A stretch of DNA of 64,000 nt from Thermoflexus hugenholtzii JAD2 (GCA_945903275.1 CAMDNW010000003.1:97336-161335); one strand, 5' to 3'. Counted from the stretch's first letter, positions 10,112 through 19,716 are shown. Notes: generated from the letters alone by a model not told the origin. Made by a program: numbers and translations.

Positions 10112-10781
10112 TCGCCACCACCTCGCCAAACTTCGAGAGCGTGAGGCGGCGCACGATGCCGTCCGCCTCGCCCGTCGCCACCGGGCCACGTAGTTCGACT
10201 CGGTAGACGAGCGAATCCTGCACGCCGATCCATGCCACCGCACGCACCTCGCGGCCTCGCTCAAGTGCGCCAGGGAGCAGCGTGAGCGCCTCGGCGGCGA
10301 GAACAGCCTCAACACGATGCACCCCGACGCCGGCGAGGCGTTCGGTGCCGGTCACGCGCGGCGAGCGGGCGGCGCGGATCATCGCCACCACACCGCTACG
10401 GGCATCGAATATCTCGCGAATGCTCAACTGCTGCGGCTCCCAGCGGCGGGTGAGCGGATTCTGGAACCATGACTGGCCATCAAGGATGACGACGCCCGTC
10501 TCGATGCCCACCGTGCCGAACAGGCCCTTGATCGCGGCTTGTACCCGCTCCGGCCCGTCCACATCGCCCTCGGCATGCAGTATCTGGAAGCCGAGGGCAG
10601 TCGTCGTCGCTCCGTGCTCGTGCTCCAGCACGTAGTGGAAGCGGTCGACGCCTTCCATGCGTGTGGCTGCACTCGCGAGCAGTGCGCCTGCATCGGGCTG
10701 TGGCACATCGCGGCGGCAGGCCGCGAGTATCAACGCGCAAAGCACAAAGATGGTCAGCGCCCGATGAGTCATGACGCGCAT
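10095..10781 (-). CDS. LppX/LprAFG-type lipoprotein
   Basis: 228-residue exported lipoprotein. The signal peptide ends in a lipobox LAAC at about residues 19-22, so the mature protein is anchored through a diacylated cysteine. The body resembles the LppX_LprAFG fold: helix at ALLASAATRMEGVDRFHYVL, then alternating beta strands and a helix near GVVAMIRAARSP. These proteins hold lipids in a hydrophobic cavity. Its last 17 bases overlap the MFS gene. Two ATG starts three codons apart are possible. Assignment rests on fold-like pattern and the MFS neighbour. Confidence 0.75.
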   Translation of the reverse strand: MRVMTHRALTIFVLCALILAACRRDVPQPDAGALLASAATRMEGVDRFHYVLEHEHGATTTALGFQILHAEGDVDGPERVQAAIKGLFGTVGIETGVVILDGQSWFQNPLTRRWEPQQLSIREIFDARSGVVAMIRAARSPRVTGTERLAGVGVHRVEAVLAAEALTLLPGALERGREVRAVAWIGVQDSLVYRVELRGPVATGEADGIVRRLTLSKFGEVVAIVPPR

Positions 10782-10855
10782 CGTCGCACCGCCTCACGAT
10801 CCTCGCTACGCCCGCCAATCGAGGCCGTCGTGGCGCGCTGCTACGATGCGCCTCG

Positions 10856-11563
10856 ATGCCTACACGTACGCAAAAACCCCCGCCACCGTGGACGCCGCAC
10901 GAAATCATCGAGGTGCTCGATGCGTTCTACGGGCGGCACCCTGCGCGGCCGTCGGGCGCGCCAATGGTGGAACTGGTGCTGACACTGCTCTCACAGCACA
11001 CCTCCGACCACAACTCGGGGCGTGCCTTCCACCGGCTGCTAGAGCGCTTTCCCGAATGGGACGCCGTAGCCGCCGCACCCACCGCCGAGGTGGAAGACGC
11101 GATCCGCCCGGGCGGCCTCGCGCCAACAAAGGCGCCTAGACTGCAGGAACTGATCCGAGCGGTGCGGGAGCGTATGCCCGGCTACGACCTAAGTTTGTTG
11201 GAAACGATGCCGCTCGCCGAGGCGAAGGCGTGGCTTCGCGCCCTACCCGGCGTTGGGCCGAAGACGGCAGCCTGCGTATTGTTGTTCGCCCTCGGCCGCC
11301 CCGCGCTGCCGGTGGACACGCACGTCGACCGGGTCTCCCGCCGCCTGGGTCTTGTCCCCGCGAAGGCGAGTACCGATCAGGCCCACGACATCCTCGAGGC
11401 ACAGGTCGCGCCGGAAGATATCTACGCCTACCACGTCGACCTGATCCAGCACGGACGCCGCACCTGCGCGGCACGCGTGCCGTTATGCGCCGCATGCCCG
11501 CTGCTCCCACGCTGTCCCCGCGCCGGACTGCCGCCACTGGACACCTCCGTGGCCGGACGCTAA
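10856..11563 (+). CDS. nth: Endonuclease III (DNA glycosylase/AP lyase)
   Basis: 235-residue base-excision repair enzyme for oxidised pyrimidines. The helix-hairpin-helix LPGVGPKTA holds the catalytic lysine; the catalytic aspartate is in PVDTHVDRVSRRLG. The C-terminal cluster loop has spacing C-x6-C-x2-C-x5-C, fitting one [4Fe-4S]. Length is slightly above E. coli Nth because of an N-terminal Pro-rich tail. It is divergent from the lipoprotein gene and ends about 70 bases before argJ. Confidence 0.95.
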   Translation: MPTRTQKPPPPWTPHEIIEVLDAFYGRHPARPSGAPMVELVLTLLSQHTSDHNSGRAFHRLLERFPEWDAVAAAPTAEVEDAIRPGGLAPTKAPRLQELIRAVRERMPGYDLSLLETMPLAEAKAWLRALPGVGPKTAACVLLFALGRPALPVDTHVDRVSRRLGLVPAKASTDQAHDILEAQVAPEDIYAYHVDLIQHGRRTCAARVPLCAACPLLPRCPRAGLPPLDTSVAGR

Positions 11564-11632
11564 CGCGCACGGACGATCTCCGCCCGTGGCGGGCCGCCGG
11601 GTATACTCCGCAGGCATTAGGAAGGCTCGGCA

Positions 11633-12853
11633 GTGGCAGGCGACCTCCAGTGGATCGAGGGCGGTGGTATCACGTCCCCAGCCGGATTCCGGGCCGGGGC
11701 TGTCTATGCAGGCATCCGTACCTACGGCGAGGAACCTCGACGCGATGTGGGGCTGCTGGTCTCCAGCCAGCCCTGCACAGTGGCGGGCATCTTCAGCAAT
11801 AACGCGGTCGTCGGCGCGCCAATCACCCTCAACCGGCCGCGAGTCGCGACCGGGGTGGCGCAAGCGATCGTCGCGAACTCTGGCAACGCCAACACGGTCA
11901 CCGGCGAGCATGGCAACCTCGACGCTGCCCGCATGGCCGAGGTTGCCGCAGCACACCTCGGCATAGCTGCCGATCACGTGCTGGTCGCCTCGACCGGCGT
12001 GATCGGGCGGTTGCTGCCGATGGACAAGATCGAGGCGGCCATCGCCAGCATCGAACCTGCGGCGGACGGTGGGATGTGGTTCACGCGGGCGATCATGACC
12101 ACCGATACGGTGCCCAAGCACCACGCTGTGCAGGTGACCGTCGATGGCGTGACCTACACGGTCGGCGGCACCGCCAAGGGTTCCGGCATGGTGCATCCCG
12201 ACATGGCGACCGTCTTTTGCTTCCTGACCACCGACGCGCCATGTGAACTGGGCTGGCTGCGCCAGACGCTACGCGAGGTCGGCGACCTCTCGATTAACAT
12301 GGTGGATGTGGACATGGATTCCTCCACCAGCGACACGATGCTGCTGCTGGCGAACGGTGCAGCCGGTGGCGACGCCATCGATGCCCGCCACCCTGCCGCC
12401 GGCCCGCTGCGCGCGGCAATCGAGGCGGTCGCCATCGAACTCGCCCGTGACCTCGCCCGGGACGGCGAAGGGGCACGCACGCTGATCACCGTGACCGTCG
12501 AGGGTGCGGCGACGCACGAGGACGCCCGTAAAGCGGCGCGCACCGTCACTTCCTCGCCGCTCGTGAAGACGATGGTGACCGGGCGTGACGCGAACCTCGG
12601 GCGCGTCCTCATGGCGGTTGGCCGCTCCGGCGCGCGCGTTGAAGTCGAGCGGGCGAGCGTCTGGATCGGCGAGCATTGTGCGTTCGAGCGCGGCGCACCG
12701 ACGGACGTGCCGTATGCCATGATCTCCAAGGCGATGGATCTGCCGGAAGTACACATCCGGGTCGACCTCGGGCTGGGCGGCGAAAGCGCCACCGCATGGG
12801 GCTGCGACCTGACCGAGGACTACATCAGGATCAACGCGGACTACACCACATGA
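11633..12853 (+). CDS. argJ: Bifunctional glutamate N-acetyltransferase / amino-acid acetyltransferase
   Basis: 406-residue ArgJ, which recycles the acetyl group from N-acetylornithine to glutamate and may also use acetyl-CoA. The self-cleavage site is intact: KGSGMVHPDMAT, with autoproteolysis expected before the Thr. The C-terminal part has SPLVKTMVTGRDANLGR and ends in a short IRINADYTT. Start is GTG at 11633. It leads the arginine gene block; argB begins 22 bases after its stop. argC, needed between ArgB and ArgD, is not in the window. Confidence 0.96.
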   Translation: MAGDLQWIEGGGITSPAGFRAGAVYAGIRTYGEEPRRDVGLLVSSQPCTVAGIFSNNAVVGAPITLNRPRVATGVAQAIVANSGNANTVTGEHGNLDAARMAEVAAAHLGIAADHVLVASTGVIGRLLPMDKIEAAIASIEPAADGGMWFTRAIMTTDTVPKHHAVQVTVDGVTYTVGGTAKGSGMVHPDMATVFCFLTTDAPCELGWLRQTLREVGDLSINMVDVDMDSSTSDTMLLLANGAAGGDAIDARHPAAGPLRAAIEAVAIELARDLARDGEGARTLITVTVEGAATHEDARKAARTVTSSPLVKTMVTGRDANLGRVLMAVGRSGARVEVERASVWIGEHCAFERGAPTDVPYAMISKAMDLPEVHIRVDLGLGGESATAWGCDLTEDYIRINADYTT

Positions 12854-12875
12854 CACGCCCTGCGGAGGACGCCTC

Positions 12876-13646
12876 GTGACTAACACCGGCCCTATTGTCA
12901 TCAAGATCGGCGGCTCCACCCTCGGTTCTGAGGACACCACCATGGATGATGTCGTCGCGCTGCAACGCAGCGGGCAGCAGGTCATCGTCGTCCACGGCGG
13001 CGGCGCGATGATCACCGACTGGCTCACTCGTCTCGCGGTGCCGTCTGAGTTCGTCGATGGCCTGCGCTCAACCTCAGCCGGGGCATTGGAAGTCGTCGTC
13101 GCCGTGCTGCGCGGCGTGATCAACACACAACTGGTCGCCGAGATCGGCGAGCGCGGCGGGCGCGCGGTAGGATTGTGCGGCGTCGACGGCGGCATCGTGC
13201 GCGCGGAGCGGTACGACGCGCGCTTGGGTATGGTCGGGCGCATCACTGGCGTCGACGGCGACTTCATCCGCGCTATCTGCGAGACAGGCGCGATCCCGGT
13301 GATCGCGCCGATCGGCCTCGAACCGCCCGCCCAGCCGTTGAACATCAACGCCGACACCGTCGCTGGCGAGGTCGCCCGTGCCGTGCAGGCATCGCGCCTC
13401 GTATTCCTCACGGACGTCGATGGACTGCTGGATGCGAGTCAGCAGTTGATCCCGCGCCTCAATCCCGAGCGCGCTGGCGCGCTGCGCACCGATGGCACCA
13501 TCGGCGGCGGCATGATCCCGAAAGTCGAGGCGTGCCTCCGTGCGGCGGAGACAGGCGCACTCGCTCACATGGCCAACGGCACCACCGCGGGTACGCTCCG
13601 CAGGCTTATTGAAGGCGCGCCTCTTGGCACGCTCGTGGAGGCCTGA
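12876..13646 (+). CDS. argB: Acetylglutamate kinase
   Basis: 256-residue kinase phosphorylating N-acetylglutamate. Motifs are VIKIGGST, VHGGG, NINADTVAGEVARAVQASRL, FLTDVDGLL and GGGMIPKVEACL. GTG start at 12876 with GCGGAGG upstream. It is somewhat short, with a reduced N-terminal region; the absence of a clear arginine-binding N-terminal helix suggests weak feedback inhibition, but this is inference. An LysW-dependent aminoadipate kinase is unlikely because no lysW is nearby. The next gene starts one base after its stop. Confidence 0.93.
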   Translation: MTNTGPIVIKIGGSTLGSEDTTMDDVVALQRSGQQVIVVHGGGAMITDWLTRLAVPSEFVDGLRSTSAGALEVVVAVLRGVINTQLVAEIGERGGRAVGLCGVDGGIVRAERYDARLGMVGRITGVDGDFIRAICETGAIPVIAPIGLEPPAQPLNINADTVAGEVARAVQASRLVFLTDVDGLLDASQQLIPRLNPERAGALRTDGTIGGGMIPKVEACLRAAETGALAHMANGTTAGTLRRLIEGAPLGTLVEA

Positions 13647-13647
13647 T

Positions 13648-16491
13648 ATGGGATTCTTCGGCACAGGCGGCGGTAGCGGCCGTGGACGGCGCGACGATGG
13701 TGGCGAGGGTGGCTTGGGGCCGCCTCCTGATCCATTCCGTCTGCCAGAGCGTGAATACGGGTCGTCCTCGGGACGGCGCACGCTCGGCATCGGCGCCGCA
13801 TCGCTCGTTGTCTTCTTCACTGCCGACGTCTTGAAGTCGATCTACATCGACCTGCTCTGGTTCGACTCCGTGCAGTTTGGCGAGGTCTTCCGCACCGTAA
13901 TCGCCTACCGCGTGGTGCTGTTCCTCATCGGTGCCGTCGTCTCGGGCCTCGTACTCGGCACGAACGTAATGCTCGCACGGCGGCTCGCACCCCGCGCGCC
14001 GGAAGAATCGTTCATCGAAGAGATCGACCCGCAGGCAATCCGCAGGATCGTCACCGTACTGCTGATCACAGGTACCGCCCTCGTCGCCCTGATCTTCGGC
14101 GGCAGCCTCGGCGGAGCATGGGAAACGATCCTCGCATGGAGCAAAGGCGTGTCGTTCGGCGTCGCAGATCCGCAGTTCGGGCGGGACGCCTCGTTCTACA
14201 TGTTCAGCCTCCCCGCGTACCATCTGGTGCAGGGCTGGCTTGTCGGCCTGCTGTTCGTCTCCACGCTTGCGGCCGGAGCGGTGTACGCACTGGCGTACTC
14301 GCTCCAGCGCTTCGTGCTTACGATCACGCCGGGCATGCGCATCCACCTGTCCGTACTGATAGGGCTGATGCTGATCACCTCAGCGGCGGGCATCTGGCTA
14401 TCGGTGTTCGACCTCGTCAGCCAGCAAGGCGGCATCGTCCACGGCGCGACGTACACCGATGTCCATGCGCGCATCCCCATGCGCTATCTGCTCGCGCTGC
14501 TGAGCCTCCTGGCCGGTGCGGCGACGATCACCAACGCGTTCCTCAGCAACAACTTGCGCGTACCCGGTTTCGCACTGGGAGTACTGGCCTTCGCAAGCAT
14601 CGTCGGCGGCATGATTTATCCCGCAGGTGTACAGGCCCTCCAGGTCGAACCAAACGAACTGGAAGCCGAATCTCCGTACATCGACCGGAACATCCGCATG
14701 ACCCGGACGGCATACGGCCTCGATTATGTCGACGAAACGAACTTCCCTGCACGCCCGGCACTCACCGCCGTGCAGGTGGACTCGAACCCCGGCACCATCC
14801 AGAACGTCCGACTCTGGGATCCCGCGCCACTGCGTGACACGTTCAACCAGATCCAGTCGATTCGGCCTTTCTATACCTTCCCCGATGTCGATGTGGACCG
14901 GTACCCCATCGGCAGCCAGGTGCAGCAGACGATGCTCGGCATCCGTGAACTGGATGTAACGCGCGCCGGGGCAGCGAACTGGACGCGCCAGCGGCTACAA
15001 CTCACGCACGGCTTCGGCGCGGTCGTGACGCCAGTGAACGAGTACCGGGACGAAGGCCTCCCGATCTTGCTTCTGGGCGACATTCCCCCAACCGGCACGG
15101 CGATCCCGATGAGCGTTGACGGCTCACGCATTTACTTCGGCGAGCGGACAGATCACTACGTCATCATCCGCACAAACGTCGCCGAGTTCGATTATCCGAT
15201 GGGCGAGAGCAGCGCCGAGACGCGCTACAAGGCCGACCGCGGCATCCCGATGTCGAACGCCTTCCGGCGTCTCGCGCTTGCGTGGGAACTCGCCGACACG
15301 AACCTGCTGATCTCCACCCAGATCGGCGCAGACTCTCGCGTCCTGATGCACCGAGGCCTCCAGGACCGCATTGGAAAGGTCGCACCGTTCCTGGAACTCG
15401 ATGCTGACCCCTACGCAGTCATCCTCGACGGCAGCGTCGTCTGGGTGCAGGACGCCTACACCGTCTCGAACCGCTTCCCGTACTCGGAGCACCGCGGCGG
15501 CGTGAACTACATCCGTAACAGCGTAAAAATCACCGTGGACGCCGTTACCGGAGACATGACCTTCTATTTGATGGTGCCGGACGATCCGATAGCCGCGACT
15601 TGGGCACGTATTTTCCCCACTCTGTTCACGCCGGGCGACCAGATGCCGAAGAACCTGCGGGAGCACCTGCGCTACCCAGAAGGGCTGTTCCGGCTGCAAG
15701 CGGAGCTGTACCAGCGCTACCACATCACGAATGCCCGCGAGTTCTTCGTAGGTGAGGATGTCTGGAACATCCCGCTACACGGCGGATCGGGCCGGCAGGG
15801 CCCGCTTGACCCGTACTACCTCACGATGAAACTTCCGGGCGAGGCTGCCGAGGAGTTTGTCTTAGTCATGCCGTTCACACCGCGCAACCGGCAGAACACG
15901 GTCGCATGGCTTGCCGGTCGCGCCGACGGAAAGCACTACGGGGCGCTTAAAGCCTATCGCTTCCCGACCGACACACTGGTGTACGGCCCTGCACAGATCG
16001 AATCCCGCATTGACCAGAACCCGGGCATATCACAGCAGATGTCGCTCTGGAACCAGTCTGGCTCGCGAGTAATCCGCGGCAATCTGCTCATGATCCCCAT
16101 CGACGACTCATTCTTGTTCGTGCAACCGCTCTATCTTCAGGCAGAGAACTCACCATTGCCCGAACTTAAGCGGGTGATCGTCGCCAACGGCAACGCCATA
16201 GCGATGGAGGAGACGCTCCGCCAGGCGCTGGATGTCGTATTGGGACGACGGACGGCATCGCAGCTCGGAGCCACAACCGGAACCGGCGGCTCTCCAGCGA
16301 CACCAGGCATACCGGGCGCGCCCACCTCGCCCACAGCGGTTCCGATACAGCCAAGATCCACAGGTACTCCGGGGCCAACCGACGTGAAGGGGCTCATAGA
16401 CGCAGCCCGCGGGGCGTCCAACAGTGCACAGCAAGAACTCGACCGCCTGCGTGCGATCCTTGACCAGATAGAGTCGCAGTCACGGCGGTAG
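13648..16491 (+). CDS. UPF0182 family membrane protein
   Basis: 947 residues, start ATG one base after the argB stop. The first 340 residues hold about seven membrane segments, followed by a large extracytoplasmic domain with family features such as RNIRMTRTAYGLD, NVRLWDP and FYTFPDVDVDRY. The C-terminus is a Pro/Thr/Gly-rich linker (from about 870) and a helical coiled-coil-like tail. UPF0182 proteins are typical of Actinobacteria, Cyanobacteria and Chloroflexota and have no established function. Its tight placement between argB and argD is odd and may only reflect shared transcription. Confidence 0.93.
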   Translation: MGFFGTGGGSGRGRRDDGGEGGLGPPPDPFRLPEREYGSSSGRRTLGIGAASLVVFFTADVLKSIYIDLLWFDSVQFGEVFRTVIAYRVVLFLIGAVVSGLVLGTNVMLARRLAPRAPEESFIEEIDPQAIRRIVTVLLITGTALVALIFGGSLGGAWETILAWSKGVSFGVADPQFGRDASFYMFSLPAYHLVQGWLVGLLFVSTLAAGAVYALAYSLQRFVLTITPGMRIHLSVLIGLMLITSAAGIWLSVFDLVSQQGGIVHGATYTDVHARIPMRYLLALLSLLAGAATITNAFLSNNLRVPGFALGVLAFASIVGGMIYPAGVQALQVEPNELEAESPYIDRNIRMTRTAYGLDYVDETNFPARPALTAVQVDSNPGTIQNVRLWDPAPLRDTFNQIQSIRPFYTFPDVDVDRYPIGSQVQQTMLGIRELDVTRAGAANWTRQRLQLTHGFGAVVTPVNEYRDEGLPILLLGDIPPTGTAIPMSVDGSRIYFGERTDHYVIIRTNVAEFDYPMGESSAETRYKADRGIPMSNAFRRLALAWELADTNLLISTQIGADSRVLMHRGLQDRIGKVAPFLELDADPYAVILDGSVVWVQDAYTVSNRFPYSEHRGGVNYIRNSVKITVDAVTGDMTFYLMVPDDPIAATWARIFPTLFTPGDQMPKNLREHLRYPEGLFRLQAELYQRYHITNAREFFVGEDVWNIPLHGGSGRQGPLDPYYLTMKLPGEAAEEFVLVMPFTPRNRQNTVAWLAGRADGKHYGALKAYRFPTDTLVYGPAQIESRIDQNPGISQQMSLWNQSGSRVIRGNLLMIPIDDSFLFVQPLYLQAENSPLPELKRVIVANGNAIAMEETLRQALDVVLGRRTASQLGATTGTGGSPATPGIPGAPTSPTAVPIQPRSTGTPGPTDVKGLIDAARGASNSAQQELDRLRAILDQIESQSRR

Positions 16492-16545
16492 GCCCGCGAG
16501 GACATCGACAACCGCGGGGCAGCCCGCCATGCAGAGGAGCGAGTG

Positions 16546-17736
16546 ATGAGCGACATCCCAGCCCGCGAAGCCAAGGTCTATATGCAGGCCGCGCGCCGCC
16601 TGCCCGTCACCATCGTGCGCGGACAGGGCACGTACGTCTGGGATGACACCGGCAAGGACTACCTCGACTTCGTCGCGGGGATCGCCGTCGTCTCGCTCGG
16701 CCACGCGAACCCCGGCCTTGCGGAAACGATCGCGCGGCAGGCACACACCCTGATCACGGTGTCGAACATCTTTTACACCGAACCGCAGACCGAACTTGCC
16801 GAATTGCTCACAGAGCACTCGGCACTCGACCGGGTCTTCTTCGCCAACTCAGGCGCCGAGGCGAACGAAGGTGCCATCAAACTTGCCCGCAAATGGGGCA
16901 ACATGCACAAGAATGGCGCGTTCGAGATCATCAGCGCGAACAACTCATTTCACGGCCGCACCATGGCCACCGTCTCAGCCACCGGGACACCTCGGTACCG
17001 CGAACCGTTCGGCCCGCAACTGCCCGGCTTCATCTTCGTCGACTTCGACAACATCGACGCGATCAAGGCAGCGACGAACGACCGCACGGTCGCCATCCTG
17101 TTGGAGCCGGTGCAGGGCGAGGGCGGCATCAACGTCCCTGGATCAGACTACCTGCGTCAGGTGCGAGCATGGTGTGACGAGCAGCATCTGCTGCTCATCC
17201 TCGACGAGGTGCAAACCGGCATGGGCCGCACGGGGAGCCTGTGGGCCTACGAGCAGATGGGCATAGAGCCAGATATCATGACCTCGGCGAAGGGCCTCGG
17301 CGGCGGAGTGCCGATCGGTGCAGTCCTCGCAAAGGAGCACGCGGCGGTCTTCGAGCCAGGCGACCACGGCAACACCTTCGGTGGCAATCCACTCGCCACC
17401 GCAGCCGGGACGTACGTCCTCCGGCAACTGCTGGAAGGTGGTGTGCTGGACAATGTCCGGGCACGCAGTGAACAACTCCGCCAGCGCCTCGAAGGCCTCG
17501 TCGACCGGCACGAGCTGGTACGGGGCGTCCGTGGGCGCGGGCTGCTGCTCGGCCTCGAGTTGCACAAGGAAGTCGCAGGCGATGTGGTGTTAGCGGGACT
17601 GCGCTCGGGCATCCTGCTCAACGCCGTCCGGCCGGACGTCGTGCGCATGATGCCGCCGCTCACGATCACCGAGGACGATGTCGACCGTGGTGTGGAACGG
17701 CTGGAAGCTGCGATCCGGGAGGTCGCCGCGAAGTAA
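16546..17736 (+). CDS. argD: Acetylornithine/succinyldiaminopimelate aminotransferase
   Basis: About 396-residue class III PLP aminotransferase. It has FANSGAEANEGAIKLARK, SFHGRTMATVSATG, LDEVQTGMGRTG and the PLP-lysine stretch SAKGLGGGVPIGA, followed by HGNTFGGNPLA. Context (argJ, argB, argG, argH) makes N-acetylornithine the likely product. ATG at 16546 is used; an adjacent GTG three bases upstream is equally possible. It is separated from UPF0182 by 54 bases. Confidence 0.95.
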   Translation: MSDIPAREAKVYMQAARRLPVTIVRGQGTYVWDDTGKDYLDFVAGIAVVSLGHANPGLAETIARQAHTLITVSNIFYTEPQTELAELLTEHSALDRVFFANSGAEANEGAIKLARKWGNMHKNGAFEIISANNSFHGRTMATVSATGTPRYREPFGPQLPGFIFVDFDNIDAIKAATNDRTVAILLEPVQGEGGINVPGSDYLRQVRAWCDEQHLLLILDEVQTGMGRTGSLWAYEQMGIEPDIMTSAKGLGGGVPIGAVLAKEHAAVFEPGDHGNTFGGNPLATAAGTYVLRQLLEGGVLDNVRARSEQLRQRLEGLVDRHELVRGVRGRGLLLGLELHKEVAGDVVLAGLRSGILLNAVRPDVVRMMPPLTITEDDVDRGVERLEAAIREVAAK

Positions 17737-17766
17737 GAGCGTACGCACGGACGGAGGTCCGCACTG

Positions 17767-17916
17767 GGCATTCGTGGCATCGGTCTCGCCATCGCGCGCT
17801 CGATCGTGGAGTTGCACGGCGGCGAAATCTGATGCGAGAGTAACGGCATATCGGGAAGCACGTTTATCTTCACGCTCCCTTCCCAGCCCCCGGCGGGCAC
17901 AGCAGCGGGAGAATAG
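17767..17916 (+). pseudogene. Remnant of a sensor histidine kinase C-terminus
   Basis: A 50-codon frame reads GIGLAIARSIVELHGGEI, a stop, then CESNGISGSTFIFTLPSQ. This is the G2 box and last strands of a HATPase_c domain. The TGA at 17830-17832 stands where these kinases normally have Trp (GGxIWVES). No N-terminal part of the kinase is nearby, so only the tail survived. It sits in the 273-base gap between argD and argG; I see nothing else there. Confidence 0.8.
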
Positions 17917-18009
17917 CCCTAGAGCCGCGAATGCCTGACACTGCCTCCGCTCACCCCCAGTCTCTCGATTCTCTCGAGGGGCGAGCAGCACAAGGCCAAG
18001 GAGTGATCG

Positions 18010-19248
18010 ATGCCTGAAACGATCGTGCTCGCCTACTCGGGCGGGCTGGACACTTCGGTCGCCACCAAGTGGTTGCAGGAGGCACGCGGCTACGACGTCG
18101 TCTGCCTGATGGTAGATCTCGGCCGCCAGCCGGATGTCGAGTCCGCGCGCGAACGTGGCCTTTCCGCCGGTGCGAAGGCCGTCGAGGTCGTCGACGCTCG
18201 CGCCGATTTCCTGCGCTATTTCGTCTTCCCTGCGCTCCAGGCGGGCGCGGTCTACGAGGGCATCTACCCCCTCGCAACCGCCCTCGGCCGCCCACTGATC
18301 GCGAAATTGCTTGTCGACAAGGCGCGGGAGGTCGGTGCAACCGCCGTCGCGCACGGCTGCACCGGCAAAGGCAACGACCAAGTGCGGTTCGATGTCTCGA
18401 TCCGCGCGCTTGGGCCTGATCTGCACATCATCGGCACGGCGCGGGACAACCAGATGAACCGTGACGAAGCACTGGAATACGCGGCGAAGCATGGTATCGC
18501 CGTCCGCCAGACCGCCGCCTCGCCCTACTCCACCGACGAGAACATGTGGGGCCGCTCCGTCGAGGCGGGCGTGCTCGAAGACCCGTGGGCGGAGCCGCCC
18601 GAGGAGGTCTACGCCTGGACGAAGCCGCTCGCAGTGACGCCCGTGGAACCAGCCTACGTCGAGATCGCGTTCGACCACGGCATCCCGGTCGCCCTGGACG
18701 GTGAGAGACTTGAAGCCATCGACCTTGTCGAGCGGCTCAACGCCCTCGCCGGCGAGCACGGCATCGGCCGCATCGACCACGTTGAGAACCGCCTCGTCGG
18801 CATCAAGTCGCGAGAGATTTACGAGTCCCCCGCCGCCGTGCTGCTGCTAGAAGCGCACCGCTCCCTCGAAGCGATGACACTGACCAAGATGCAGTCACGC
18901 TTCAAGGAGCGCGTCGCGCAGGAATACTCAGACCTTATCTACAACGGCCTCTGGTTCAGCGCACACCATCAGGATCTGGCTGCCTATGTGCAGTCCTCAC
19001 AACGTTATGTCACTGGCGACATCCGTATGCGCCTCCACCGTGGTACTGCCGTGGCCGTCGGACGCCGCTCCGACCTCAGCCTCTATAGCCACGCGCTTGC
19101 CACATATAGCGCGGGCGACCAGTTCGACCAGACAGCCGCCGCCGGCTTCATCAAACTTTGGGGCCTCCCGGTCGAGCAGCAGTCGCGCCAGCAACTGCAA
19201 CTCGACCCCCGCTCCGGCGACCCCCTGCAACTGGGCGGCGGCGAATAG
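18010..19248 (+). CDS. argG: Argininosuccinate synthase
   Basis: 412 residues; condenses citrulline and aspartate using ATP. The P-loop AYSGGLDTSVATKWL begins the protein; AHGCTGKGNDQVRFDVSI, SPYSTDENMWGRSVEAG and SREIYESPAAVLL follow. The length and order are normal. RBS AAGGAG lies 9 bases before the ATG. It follows the kinase remnant and precedes the damaged mscL, so the arginine block appears to have been interrupted by later insertions. Confidence 0.96.
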   Translation: MPETIVLAYSGGLDTSVATKWLQEARGYDVVCLMVDLGRQPDVESARERGLSAGAKAVEVVDARADFLRYFVFPALQAGAVYEGIYPLATALGRPLIAKLLVDKAREVGATAVAHGCTGKGNDQVRFDVSIRALGPDLHIIGTARDNQMNRDEALEYAAKHGIAVRQTAASPYSTDENMWGRSVEAGVLEDPWAEPPEEVYAWTKPLAVTPVEPAYVEIAFDHGIPVALDGERLEAIDLVERLNALAGEHGIGRIDHVENRLVGIKSREIYESPAAVLLLEAHRSLEAMTLTKMQSRFKERVAQEYSDLIYNGLWFSAHHQDLAAYVQSSQRYVTGDIRMRLHRGTAVAVGRRSDLSLYSHALATYSAGDQFDQTAAAGFIKLWGLPVEQQSRQQLQLDPRSGDPLQLGGGE

Positions 19249-19311
19249 CCGAGCGGTACTCGTGCGTGCCTCTTACGATGCTGCCACACAGCGCAGCGAG
19301 GAGGCCACAAC

Positions 19312-19716
19312 ATGGGGTGAGAATTCCGGCAGTTCCTGCTGCGCGGCAACGTCATGGATCTCGCAGTCGCGGTGATCATTGGTGCCGCGTTCGGTGCCGT
19401 CGTCACGGCGATGGTGGAAGACCTGATCACTCCGTTGATCGCTGCGCTGGGCGGCCAGCCAGACTTCTCCACTCGCGCGTTCACTATCAACGGGAGTGTG
19501 TTCAAGTACGGCCACTTCTTGAACAGCGTGATCGCGTTCGTAACCATCGCCGCGGTCGTCTTCTTGTTCGCGGTGAAGCCGATGAACGCGCTCCTCGCCC
19601 GCGCAGACCGTGAGCCTCCGGCCAATCCGTCGACCAAGCATTGCCCCGAGTGTCTGAGTGATATCCCCTTCGCCGCCCGGCGTTACGCGTTCTGCACAAG
19701 CGTGGTTGCGGCCTAG
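19312..19716 (+). pseudogene. mscL: Large-conductance mechanosensitive channel with stop at codon 3
   Basis: After ATG GGG there is an in-frame TGA (19318-19320), then an uninterrupted 131-codon frame with FRQFLLRGNVMDLAVAVIIG, MVEDLITPLIAALGG, a second membrane segment and a C-terminal CPECLSDIPFAARR tail with CxxC. The TGA could replace Trp near the start of the protein. RBS GAGGAGG precedes the ATG. Either the gene is dead, or translation starts at an internal ATG (19354), which would remove the N-terminal amphipathic helix. Confidence 0.8.

Noticed and set aside
17737..18009. Leader peptide or riboswitch before argG
   Set aside because: The interval is largely accounted for by the histidine-kinase remnant; no Arg-rich leader peptide or conserved riboswitch core was seen.
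19312..19716. Selenocysteine or programmed readthrough at the TGA in mscL
   Set aside because: MscL has no selenoprotein form, the stop is at codon 3, and no SECIS-like hairpin is evident directly after it.
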